Assembly: GCA_963920665.1 (NCBI GenBank)
Contig: OY987269.1
Location: 23,438,501 to 23,502,500, forward strand
DNA: 64,000 bases
Direction of reading: 5' to 3'
Origin: Straminergon stramineum
Taxonomy: Eukaryota > Streptophyta > Bryopsida > Hypnales > Calliergonaceae
The first letter of the stretch is position 1. Each line of letters opens with the position of its first letter. Below the pieces are notes generated by a model. That model was not told where the DNA came from. It made no database searches and was given only the letters and a program-made list of their open reading frames with translations. Made by a program: the position numbers and the translations under genes. Positions 1-11,668 of the stretch are shown in pieces.

Positions 1-1410
1 TCTAATGAAGTCATACAAACAAGCTTATGGAATTGAACCACAAACTGCCACAAATTGGCATATTCATGATCTTACTTCCATCACCACCATGGATCAATCC
101 AGGTCTTTTATATAGCACCACAGAGTGTTGGAAAATAAAAGTGATGTCACTAGACCAATGACTTTGATATGCACCAATAGCATCGATCTGCACTTGAACT
201 TGAAGCAAGAAGAGAGCACAAGAGTCAAATCACACAAATTATTCTTCATTGTCAAATGACTAGTTGCAGTTAGTCAAAATGAATAGAAAGATTGATAAGA
301 GGATAAGTTTGGATCGGGTTTACTAGAAGTGTGGACCATGGTCAATTGTGGCTAACCACCTTAGCTCAATCCAACATTGTCTTGATGCAAGAAGCATCAT
401 TTCATGTAAGTGGCCTCAAAAAATTGACTTCTTTCCAGATCGAGTAGCTGTGAAGCTCTTGTTACCTTGCAACTCGTATTTGAACAATGAATTATATGAA
501 GACAAAATTCCCTAATCATCAGGTCTAGATGGCTCAATAGAAGCTCAGAAGCCAATAGTGTCCTTGAAAGAATCCAATGATGAAGAGTAAGGTGAGGAGA
601 AAAATGGAGAGACCGTAGCAGTGGAGAATCTCAAGGTACGGGTCCTTACCCCTCATCTTTGAACTAGATAGTAACTTGACATATATTCATTTTGGATCCT
701 CATTGAATTTCTTTTATCTTGTAGAAGGTGTGTAGGAGTTGAATGTGAGTAGCATAATAGAGATGTATTGTGTTTTGGTTTTAGACACAAATGTTGTTGA
801 TATCATGACCTTATTACATATGAATAGAGAAGAATGACGCCATTTGAGATTCAAAACTCTTAGTATATGTGTTCGGGGACTCCTTCTTCAACGTTGATTG
901 TGCAACTTCACAAATCTACTTCATATCAGAAATAAATGAGTAAATTGAACAGAAAAAAGATACTACTATTCACAAGACAATACATGATGTGCCACTGATT
1001 GTATTTTTCAAAATTTTATTGCTAATATAATAAAGCCATTACCATTGTTGTCTTTCAAGATTCAAGTCCTACCTACACTCTACTTACAAAATAGGTAAGA
1101 GACTTACATAAGATATATGGCCTACATGTTGCATGATGGAAAAAACTTACTAGTACTTGAACAAACTATAATAAACTGATGCTATAAACAGAAACATAGA
1201 GATGTAGTAATAGAATTACTATGATCACATAGAAGTTCATATGGTCTTGAAGTCAACAAGTATGTCGAGTGCTAGGTTGGGGTATCATTGTCAGGAAATT
1301 GCGTTCAGGGGTTCTTGTTGGGAAGCCTTCGATTTGCATCCGACTCATCCTTCCTACCTTCTGCATCCAACAAACAATAGTTCGAAGCAAGAATACATCA
1401 ATTGGAAGGT
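1..1410. other. AT-rich intergenic DNA, no gene seen
   Basis: No coding segment longer than a chance open frame and no family motif is visible on either strand. The sequence lies downstream of the piggyBac transposase relic and should contain that element's far end. No TTAA followed by a CCCT-type terminus was found here, so that end is either lost or outside the window. Confidence 0.5.
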
Positions 1411-2876
1411 TCATGAGACATCATGAATGGTGTTATAGCATGGGCAACAAATACACATCCAAACGTAGCCACAACCCTTACAAAACCATCGTTGCGGCTT
1501 CTTACAGATGATGCATTAACGCTTTAGTCTTGAATGTTGGGGTCCACAGTTAATCTTGTCAAACCAAAGGCTTGGCCACTTAGCTTGGGGTACCTTGGAT
1601 GCCTTCAATAAAAGATGAATAAGGTACTGACCTATTGCAATTCAAAACTACATATGGGACATAAGCTTCAAACCCATTTCTTCAATCTTTTCTTGATACA
1701 TTATCCACATATTGACCAAGGATTGATCAAGTATGAAATTGAATAGCCTTTTCCACCATTTGTGACTTGAAAATTGTATAGAGTAGGTGCCATGGAGCTA
1801 ATCCGTGACATCTACTCCATGCATATATTCTTGATACTGTAAATATATGGATGTAGGAGTGATCAATTGCCTGGCTTGTTTCTTCAACCTCCTAAGCACT
1901 TGTACCCCTGGACTCCAAGCATCAACAACTGTGCTCAACATTGTTACCAACTCTTTGTCCTTCCATGAAATAGCCACCATTTATTTATCATGGTGCATTC
2001 TTATAACTACCCCCCTCACCTCTCTTTCTCACAATTTTGGCTAAGTCCAGGGGGCATATTGAAGTGGTTACATCTAAGAATTCCAGTTGCCCAAGTCCCA
2101 GCGACCATGAGCTCATGGAGGAGATTTAAAGATGAAAAAACATTGTCAACTACTAGAATATGACCATGGCCATGTAGTCCAACGAGCAATTTGGTGACAG
2201 TTGTATGACCAAGCTCCATTGGTCTAGTACCTATACCCTTCCCTAAATAGACTTCAATCCTCATTACGAATCGAGATTTAGAACTAGCAAGGGCCCACAC
2301 TTTGATTCCAAACCGTGTAGGTTTGTCTGGCATAAATTGATGAATGTAGCAATATTTTCCTTTATATGGGAGTACACACTCCTCAATAGTTAACATTCTC
2401 TTAAGGTTGTAGACTTTTCTAGACACTTTGACAAATTCCTCTAGTAGCCACCTCATTTTTGCTAACCTATCAAAGGAAGGATGATGGGGGTCTCTAACTT
2501 TTTTTTTATTATCAGACAAATGTAGACAACGTTGGATTGCTTCCCATCGGAATAGAGACATAACATTTGGTATCTCTGCACAATACAAGAACTCCTCGCT
2601 TCTTTTCCAATAATGCCTTATCGATGGCAATTTTTTAACTCCCATGAGGACCACAATACCAAGTCAGGCTCTAAGTTCAACAACAGTAAGGTTAATCCAC
2701 TTAGACCCACCTTTTGTCACTCTTTTCTCCTACTGCGGGAATTTTTTTTATTCAATTCATGACGAGCATATTGATTAGTTTCTTCAACTATTCGAGATAG
2801 GGTTTCCTCTAACCAATATAAGTTCCAAAGATCACCAGGATGAAGAACATGTTCTATATCAAGAAATTGTCCTCCT
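1411..2876 (-). pseudogene. piggyBac transposase relic, catalytic and C-terminal part
   Basis: Read on the minus strand, this segment follows the piggyBac transposase order. It has an EETNQYA segment, an MG-KLPS segment, YKGKY followed by MPDKP and GIKVW, VDNVFSS (second catalytic Asp, codon 2145-2147), MHGVD (third Asp, codon 1810-1812), SHKWWKRLF, and a Cys-rich tail (CIICK, CKGCG, CICC, CY) ending at a TGA at 1411-1413. The first catalytic Asp is replaced by Glu (codon 2382-2384). In-frame stops lie at 1798-1800, 1648-1650, 1642-1644 and 1516-1518. Frameshifts are needed near 2020-2030 and near 2715-2725. Most stops are one C-to-T or G-to-A change away from a sense codon that suits the family, so the copy is dead and mutation-worn. 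Function in the living element would be cut-and-paste transposition at TTAA. Confidence 0.85.
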
Positions 2877-3182
2877 CACTACAAGAAAACCAATGTTTTA
2901 TGACTATGAAAATATGACTAGAGATGACTGGCAACTACTCACAGTCATATTTTTGGAGCCTAAGACTTTGGAAAAGAATATGACTACAAATATGACAGTT
3001 AGTCATATTCTAGCATGGTATTTTGAGGACGTATAGTATACGCCCATTGGGAACACCAAAATACTTCATAGGGAACGATAGGGAACATGTTTGGAGAACG
3101 TCCAATCATATTTGGTAGTCATATTTTTACAGCAATCATATTTGGCAGTCATATCTTTATGGTTGTGAATTTTTTCTCTTTT

Positions 3183-3770
3183 AGGGCAGCCCAAGGTAAA
3201 TTTGGGTGGGAAACATGCTTGGAGAGGTTCTAGTCATATTTTTGCTTTAGTCATATTTCGTAGTCATATTTTGCAAGCAATCATATTTTGTAGTCATATC
3301 TTTATGGTTGTGACTTTTTCTTTTCTTTTAGGGCAGCCCATGGTAAATTTGGGTGGGAAACATGCTTGGAGAGGTTCTAGTCATATTTTTGCTTTAATCA
3401 TATTTCGTAGTCATATTTTGCAAGCAATCATATTTGGCAGTCATATCTTTATGGTTGTGACTTTTTTTTTCTTTTAGGGTAGCCTAAGGTAAATTTGGGT
3501 GGGAAACATGCTTGGAGAGGTTCTAGTCATATTTTTGCTTTAGTCATATTTCGTAGTCATATTTTTACAGCAATCATATTTGGCAGTCATATCTTTATGG
3601 TTGTAACTTTTTTTTTCTTTTAGATTGGCCCAAGGTAAATTTGGGTGGGAAACATGCTTGGAGAGGTCCTAGTCATATTTTTGCTTCAATCATATTTTGT
3701 AGTCATATTTTATTTTTTTGTATGTGGGCAACCCAAGGAAAAGGTGGGCAATCTAAAATGGCCTTCTCAT
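3183..3770. repeat. 146-bp tandem repeat in the left subterminal region of CACTA 1
   Basis: About four head-to-tail copies start near 3183, 3330, 3476 and 3622. Each carries GGGCAGCCCAAGGTAAATTT, then AAACATGCTTGGAGAGG, then several AGTCATATTT motifs. Short open frames inside are by-products of the repeat. Confidence 0.85.
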
Positions 3771-4593
3771 ATTTTGGCCATAAGGACATCTCTTGGGGTG
3801 TACACATCACTTTTTTTTTTATTTCTATTAAAAAAAAGATTATTTTTTGTTGTGTATTTTGTCTATAACAAAATTGGCGTCTAATAAATTCAAGTGCCAC
3901 ATGTTCATATTTCAATTCATTAATTTATATTACTCATAGGTTTTACAAGTGAATTACAAAAAAATAAATCAATTAATGGTAGGAGACAATAGATGGGTTC
4001 ATATTCAGATCATCTCATAGGAAGGGATTGGGGAAGGGTCTCCAAATGCATGTGAAACATATTTTGATTTTAAGGTTCACATACACTTTTTGTGACAGCG
4101 GTAGTCCTCAGAATTAGTATTCCAAACATAGACTTCATTATCATTACATAGAGGGTTTATTCTTTCATTTACACATTAGGTGAAGAAAAGATGGTCAATT
4201 TTGCAAGAGAGTGCAATGGCAGCGTTGGTGTTTGATGTATCATATGATGAATGCTATTCATTTCATTGACATTTTCCTACAAAGACCAACACGATTACAT
4301 GGTGTGTTTCTATGTGATGTGTTGAAGAGAATTTTATATACAAAATTCAAATAGAAACATAAAGGACAACTTCATTTACAACACTTGTAACCATGATTGG
4401 GGAATCAATCATAATCTGCATCAAAATATTGTATGTCATTTGCTTCTATGTCATCATTAATAAGACGTTGCAATGCAATTGCAACCACATTGGGCTTTAC
4501 TTCCACTGCATTGTATATGATGGGTGTCATTGGTATGAGGTCTTCATGCAAGGTCGTGGCTTCTAGTCCATGAAAATTAGTTGTCTTATCCAA

Positions 4594-5330
4594 CACTAAA
4601 ACAAAATGGATGTTTATGACTCTGAAAATATGATTGAGGATGATTGGTGACTACTTGTAGTAATATTTTTGGAGGCCAATACTTTGGAGAGAAATATGAC
4701 TGCTACTTATATTTTGGCCTTGTACATCATGGGTTTATAATATGCATTTTTTTGGAACACCAAAATATTTTATAGCGCTTCATGGGGAACATATTTGGGG
4801 AAGGCACAGTCATATTTGATAGTCATATTTTGCAGTCATATTTCTATGATAGTCACATTTTTTTCCTTTAGGGCAACCTGAAGAAATTTGGATGGGGAAT
4901 ATATTTGGAGAGTGCTAAGTCATACTTTCACTTTAGTCATATTTGTTAGTCATATTTTCACTTTAGTCATATTTGTTAGTCATATTTTCACTTTAGTCAT
5001 ATTTTGCAGTCATATTTTGTAGATATATTTCTTTGGTAGTTATTTTTTTTCGTTTGGAGGAAGCCTAAGAAAAAGGTGGGCAATCTAAGATAACTCTTTT
5101 ATATTTTGCCCCTAGAAGCCATTCCTTGGAATTAAAGCATGACTTTGTTTAATATTTATTAAAATAAATTATTTTCTTTTGTATAATGTGTCTATTAAAG
5201 AATTCATGTCCAAATAATTTAGGGTGGCACATGTTTATATTTTTATTAATATATTTAAAAATTTACAGGAATTAGAAAAGGAATAGAGAAGAATAAAGTA
5301 ATTAATAATAGGAGATAATAAAAAAAATTT
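4594..5330. repeat. Second copy of a CACTA left end inside element 1
   Basis: The segment begins CACTAAAACAAAATGG and parallels 2877 to about 3990 block by block. The shared blocks are the terminal motif, 'GGAACACCAAAATA', 'AAAAGGTGGGCAATCTAA' and a matching T-rich tract. Its first 20 bases match the right terminus at 9752 better than the outer left terminus does. It is preceded by CAA and no matching right end followed by CAA was found. Confidence 0.75.
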
Positions 5331-7439
5331 TGAGGATTTAAGGGAAAATTAGAGAGGAATAAAAGCCTATAGACAGACCAAAGCACCAAGGTGGGACTAA
5401 GCCTAAGAATCCAAGATGAAAACCAGGCCTCCCTTGACTCAATATTGAAACTTGTCATGGGTTTGACTAATTATGCTAATTGATTGTGATGATTAATACA
5501 AAACAAAACCTAATGCATTTAAACTGGTAATATAGATTGAAGGTTGTGGAGTTTAGAAAAAATATTTGAAGCTTAGAAAAGATCTAATTCAAGGAAAAGA
5601 AAGAAGAATGTGAGCAAAATTCATACCTAAGTGGCCATGAAGCAAGAGTAAGCGAGGAGTGCGATTTGTGTTGAGAGTCTCTAAGTGTTTGAAGAAGAAG
5701 TGTAGGTTCCAAGTTACTACTAGAAACTTTGGACATGGTTAGGAGATTAATATGACCCCCTTATAGGGATTTGACTTTGTATTATACAGAGATTGTTGAT
5801 TACAATACATATAGTTGATCAAACAAAGTTTCAAAGTCTTAAGTAGATATTTAATTAGCAGTTATGAAGTTGATGTCATTACAATTGTTTGATTCCTAAA
5901 GTAATTAGAAATCAGTTAGTAGTAATAGAAGTTAAAGATTGCAATTCTAAACTATCCCCAAAAATAAAGGAAAAAAAATATTGAAAATAATATAGAGAAA
6001 GTAAAGAAAGAAAAGTAGAAAGAAATAGGTTGAAAGAAAAGAATTAGATCATATATCTAATTTATACCTCTTGTTGTAAAAGTTGTTATTTAAGTTATAT
6101 ACAAAAACACAATAAATGCAATAAAAATGGATTAAAGCAAACCTCATGATACAATTACAATATACCTGATGAATTGTTGGAGAATGGGGATGTGGTGGAA
6201 ATAGATTTCAAGGCTTGTCTTTAAATTTGGCATTTAGTTTTTTTTCTTCTTGTAGAAACTATATTTGCACTACAAATTAGAGGTTTAGGTCAAACCTCTA
6301 AGAATTTATTAAATTCAAATTTGAATTCAAGATCACTTAGTTAATTTGTAGAAAATTTTAGTAACATATCACACTTTAAAAAATAGATAAAAATTATGGA
6401 AAATAGAAAACAATGAAATTGAATATTCTATAGTATTAGTTTTAGATAAAAAATACGAAAGTTCATCCAATTCAAGTCAAAAAGGGAACTTGAAATGTAG
6501 TGACATTTAGAATCCAATTTTGAAAGTAAAAATGAATTTAGACTTATAGGCTAAAATAAAATGTTGGATGAAATCTTGAAGGATGAATTAGAGACAAACC
6601 TTCATCTATTTATATATTTTTTTTATTAGACTCCAAATTTTCTAAGTTAGATATTTAAGTATTGTTCAATGGGCATTCTAAACAGTGAACAATTTTTTTT
6701 CTATTGATAAACTATAAGTGGTTCACATCTAAACTAAAACAAACACAAATTATAAAAATTAGAAATTTTAATTGATTTTGGCCAATCTAGGTCAAAATTT
6801 TAGACCTTCAAATATCAAGGATATAAATAAAATACTCACATATATCATGTATTGAAGTTTGTCTCTTTCTTAAAAAGGTTCTTTGCAATTTCATGTAAGT
6901 CATATTTATAGAGGGACTTTAAAGGGCCTTTTAGATATCACAAAATTATTCATACGAAGATTGAGGCTCACTATGATACACGTGCTTGTATTGCAATTAA
7001 AAGATGGTTGCTTAAATGTTCTTTGAAGGATATAGACTATAAAAATATAATCCCTTTTTCTACTTCAAAGATACTCTTAAATAGTGCTTCTATCAAATAT
7101 TTTTACTCTTATATACTGAGTGCATAGACATAGATACTTTGATTGATGCAAGGCATTTGCTAAGTTGTCTTTTTTTGCCATAACTGTAGGTGTTGAAGGC
7201 CTTGCAATTTTTCTTTAGACATTTTGTAGAATTGTATTGCAACATACATCCACTTTGAAGCAAATTTTGTTGTTAAAATAGCTTAGTTGCTTAGTATAGT
7301 CAGATTTGGTAAGTCGCATGACTACATCAAGTCACATGACTAAAGCAAGTCATGTGCATGACTAGGGTAAGTCACATGACTAGAGTTTGAAAACCCTAGC
7401 CACCACTTCTATATAGCCGCCATTGATTTAGGGTTTTGA

Positions 7440-8340
7440 AATCCTAGCCGCCGTTTCTTCTTCTTCTTTTTCTTTTTCTTTTTTGTTTTTGGTTGCTTCT
7501 TAGGTTTTGTTTCTTACTGTTGTGTAGCTTTGGTTTCTTCTTTCTTACTAATTCTTACTTTGTGTTGCTTCTTAGTTCTTGATTCTTGCTTCTAGTTTCT
7601 TCTTTCTTACTAATTCTTACTTTGTGTTGCTTCTTAGTTCTTGATTCTTGTTTCTAGTTTCTTCTTTCTTATTAGTTCTTACTTTGTGTTGTTTCTTAGT
7701 TCTTGATTCTTGTTTTTAGTTTCTTCTTTCTTATTAGTTCTTACTTTGTGTTGCATCTTAGTTTTTGATTCTTGCTTCTAGTTTCTTCTTGTTACCTTTA
7801 ATTCTTAATTCTTGCTTATAGTTTTTGCTTGTTACGTCTTAATTCTTGCTTTTTAGTTTTCAATTCTTGCTTCTAGTCTTTTCTTTCTACCTCTTAACTC
7901 TTGGTTTCTAATTCTTTCCTCTTATTGCTTCTTAGATTTTGCTTCTTACTTCTAGTTTCCTCTTGTTATGTCTTAATTCTTGTTTCCTAATTCTTGTCTC
8001 TTATTGCTTCTTAATTCTTGCTTTTAATCTCTTCTTGATGCATTTTAATTTGTGTTTCTTATTGCCTTTCAGTTCTTGTTTTTCTTGTTATTTGTTGCAT
8101 TTTATTGCAGCTTAACTTGTCTCTCTTGCTGTTTCTTGTTGCATCTTGATTTGTTTTTTCTTGTTATTTATAGCATCTTAAATTGTGTTTCTTGTTGCTT
8201 CTTATTGCATCTTAATTCTTACTTCTTGTTTCTTATTGTTATATCTTACTTCTTGCTTATTATTACCTCTTAGCACTTGTCACCTTCTAGTTTTTGTTCC
8301 TTTTATCACTATTGTTGTTCTTTCCTCTTATTTTCTTGTG
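7440..8340. repeat. T-rich strand-asymmetric tract with a 61-62 bp tandem repeat
   Basis: The plus strand is made of variants of TTCTTGCTTCTAGTTTCTTC. Four regular copies of a 61-62 bp unit begin near 7552, 7613, 7675 and 7737, then decay into irregular TTCTTG repeats to about 8340. Open frames across it (for example 8052-8273) are low-complexity Leu/Phe/Cys strings and not genes. Confidence 0.8.
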
Positions 8341-8639
8341 TTTTCTAGAGATATAGTGATTATAGATTCTTCTTACTTTAAACTTGTGCTTCACATTTTA
8401 TGTTGCTTTAAATCTTTGAAAATTGAACTATATTATTCATTTACTAAAAATTAACCTTTCATTTTATGTGTAGGCACTTAAAGCTGGATTGAAGTTATTG
8501 GAGGCTATTTACAACACTAGAGAGACAACTTCTTCACATTTTTGTAAGGAATTACAAGTCCTAGAGTGTATAGGAATATATATTTATAGACTGTCATTGT
8601 GATATGTTTTTTGTTAGTGACTAATAAATGTCATTGAAA

Positions 8640-9730
8640 AAAGTCACATTTTTTTCTTGCATTTTCTCTCTTCAATATGATTATCTTTGTGCATCTCAAA
8701 AATCATATTTGCTCATTTTTTATTGTATGTATTCATTTATACAACTACTAAACCATATTCATGCACGATTGCAACGCCTCATGTCAATTTAGAATGCATG
8801 GAAAATGTGATTACAATTTATAACAAAAGTTACTATAAACCTCAAGTCACCTAGTTACAAATATCACTTGCTTGAGTCATGTTTTATAATATATCTTAAT
8901 CAAAATATGACTTGTTGTAGTTATATAATGCTCACAATCATGCCAATAATGTGAGTCTATACTTTTAAAAATATAACTACATTCAATCATAAAATTACTA
9001 GTAACATTCCATGTGAACTACTACATGACCAAAAATATGACTTACATCAGTCATATTTCTCATTAATAAAAAAAGCGACTCATGAAGGTCATATTCCACA
9101 TCAATGAAAAATATGATTCACTAGAGTCATTTTCTACATCAACATGCAAAGAATATGACCCATGAGAGTTATTTTTCACATCGACAAAAAATATGACTCA
9201 CAAAAATCATATTCCACATTATACCAAAATATGACTACAAAAAGTCATATGCCTCATCCACCAAAATATGACTCACCATAGTCATACTCCACGTCCGCCA
9301 AAATGTGACTCACCATAATCATACTCCACATCCGTCAAAATATGACTCACCATAGTCATACTCCACATCCGCCAAAATATGACTCACCATAGTCATACTC
9401 CACATCCGCCAAAATATGACTCACCATAGTCATAGTTCACGTCAGCTTAAAATATGACTACAAGCAGTCACATGCCACGTAGACTTTTTTTCCCTGCCCA
9501 GGCAGGTCAAGAGAAAGTCAAGTCTCCAAGAATAGTCAACGTATACGCCACATTGGCAAAATATGGCTAATTATACCCCCCAAATACGATGACTACAAAT
9601 ATGACTCATGTCCGAAGTGACTAGTCGGTAATGACTAGACCCAGTCATGTTGGGCGTCATCTACAGTAATTCCTGCATGAGTCATATTTTCAAATTTTTT
9701 GACTCACTGCAGTCATTTTTTGCAGTCATA
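8640..9730. repeat. Right subterminal repeat array of CACTA 1
   Basis: Dense AAATATGACT / AGTCATATTT motifs occur here, including a regular run of about 47 bp between 9240 and 9440 (AAAATATGACTCACCATAGT followed by CATACTCCACATCCGCC). This mirrors the left end and is where a CACTA accessory protein would be expected to bind. Confidence 0.8.
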
Positions 9731-9752
9731 AAACATCCATTTTGTTGTAGTG

Positions 9753-11668
9753 CCTGGACTAGGTCTTGAGAAATTATCTTTATTTCCTAGCAATCTAACA
9801 TGACAAGAATCCCAACTGTCAGGCCTATAATAAGCATGCAGTTCCCATAGATTCATAGGGCGAGAAATGTATGCATGATTTGTGTGGGACCATGCTTCTA
9901 GATTCGAGTGAATTTGAAAGTCAGATCCAATTTCAGGAATCTCCTCACATTCAGGACTTAATTCCTGTTCATTGACTGGACTAGATTTACAAGATGTGTG
10001 GATATGTGTGGTACTCTCTTTCTGTGGAGCAACACAAGACTCATCATCGTTGTTTTCAAAATCAAAAAACATCCCTAACCAATTTGATCCACTGGAGTCT
10101 CTAGTTTCTAGACCCTCACATTCTCTTCTCATAGTAATCATGTATCCAGGAAGGTGAATTCTCACCTTTGGATATGGAGTTCGTCTAGTTAATGCCTTAC
10201 TATCGTTATATTCATCATCTTCTATGTAGTCAAGAATATTGAACTCTGCTTCTTTCTCTCTTGATCTCCATTAGCTTCGTTACCATTATAATCTTCAACA
10301 TGTCTTGGCGGAGTTTGTGACCCCACAAGAATTGTGTTGCCATCGCCAAAAGATTCCAATTGAATAGTATTTTCGTCAACCTCGTGCATTGTGCCTTGAC
10401 TTAGCCTTGAATTTTAGGGTTGCATATGAGCAAATCTTGTCTCCCATCCACGCCCCTTGCCATCATGACTTCCCATTGCTCCAATGTCAGGTTGGAGTGC
10501 CACCCTACATTGTGCTTCATTCGAATGCACATTGGTACCAAAGTCTCCAAAATTACAAACTATGATGTGTCCTCCTGAAGGACCTTTGTCATCTTCCTCT
10601 ACAACAGTACCCATGGTCCAAGTTGGTGTATACCCAGACTTGAAGCTTGCATCGCTAAACAACCGATTTGGAACCAAGACTTGCCATCCTGATCTTCTTT
10701 TAGATAAGGTAGGTGGTTCAAATCCTAAGCCTTCACTTGAAATAGCCAATTGTGTGTCAAAATTCTCAATGGAGTGTTGTGATTCTGGGGCAACGAAGTC
10801 CTCTCTTGTCTCATCTTCCAAGTCCACTTCGTCAATTACTTGTTGAATCAAATTTGTTGTCTCTTCCTCCAAACAAATTTGCTTTGCCATCTTTCTAGCC
10901 CTTGTCATTGGTGGAAATATGTCCAAGGCCGTCTCAAGCCATGGTCTAATCCAAACTATCTTGGTTGCTCTCTGTGACAATCATTCTCCGCTTTTTCCTT
11001 GATTGCTCCTCTTTATACTTTGATTGCTCTTCTTTGTCCCTTGATTTCTCCTCTTGTTCCCTTGATTCAATGTCTCCAAATTCACGCCTCCAATCTCCAC
11101 TCTTGTTGTGACTTGCATCTCCTCCTAACTTGGAGTGTTTGGAATCTCCTCTAACATTGGACGCTTGCCCTTTTTCCTCGCATACTATTGAATGATGTTT
11201 ATCTGTGCAAGGTCCTCTAGGCCCAAGGGTTCGTTCTACTTCGGAAATAGATTCATTGACTGCATTCTCTCCTCCATGCGGGACCTCGGCATTGCCGGTG
11301 GTGCCAAATTCGGCAGCTACAACTTCTGACGAGAAACCCTTCACCGTGGGGCATGATTTCTATCCCCTTCTCTCAGATACACGACGTCTCTCAAAATTGT
11401 TGCAATGTGGTCAGGGAATTTGTGCCTCTCTTTCCAACCCAATACCTTGGTTGTATGCCTATACCACAAGTATCATGCACGTTCTGCCTCTCCAAATGTA
11501 CCCCTCTTATTCCAGGTTGTTGGCCTCAGCAATGCAAACAAGTGTTTTTTCTCAAGCAACTACAAAATCTTTTGTACACCAATTTCGTTCAACCCTTGTT
11601 GTTGCACCCACAATTCTATTTCTTTTAAACCTTGTTCCAATTTTGTCATACCATAAGCTTCACTACTC
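9753..11668 (-). pseudogene. piggyBac transposase relic, N-terminal part
   Basis: Minus-strand coding segments lie at about 11668-11345 (begins MEESSEAYG and has several stops), 11344-10946 (highly charged, Glu/Lys/Arg-rich), 10980-10414 (acidic, contains WQVLVPNRLFSD) and 10165-9753 (ends GNKDNFSRPSPG). The last segment reads straight into the catalytic half at 2876 once the CACTA element and one CCT copy are removed. This makes it the 5' portion of the same transposase gene. The N-terminal region has no motif I can name; a long charged N-terminus is usual for piggyBac transposases. Several frames are needed, so the gene is broken here too. Confidence 0.65.

Larger units (their letters stand above)
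2877..9752. mobile_element. CACTA (En/Spm-type) element 1, 6.9 kb
   Basis: The left end reads CACTACAAGAAAACC and the right end is the inverse of CACTACAACAAAATGG; both continue with ATGTTTTATGACT. A 3-bp target duplication CCT lies at 2874-2876 and 9753-9755. Both flanks inside the element are packed with the decamer AAATATGACT in either orientation, as expected of CACTA subterminal binding sites. No TNPD/TNPA-like transposase was recognised, so this is probably a non-autonomous or heavily decayed copy. A short minus-strand open frame at 4405-4596 is unassigned. The left-end sequence is present twice (see 4594-5330). Confidence 0.88.

Noticed and set aside
3202..3915. Several open frames of 70-91 codons on both strands
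   Set aside because: They lie in the 146-bp tandem repeat and subterminal array of CACTA 1 and repeat with it.
4405..4596. 63-codon minus-strand frame in CACTA 1 as a transposase exon
   Set aside because: No TNPD or TNPA motif could be recognised and it ends at the second left terminus; kept only as unassigned.
8052..8454. Hydrophobic Leu/Phe/Cys-rich open frames resembling membrane proteins
   Set aside because: They are translations of the T-rich tandem repeat, with no family motif.
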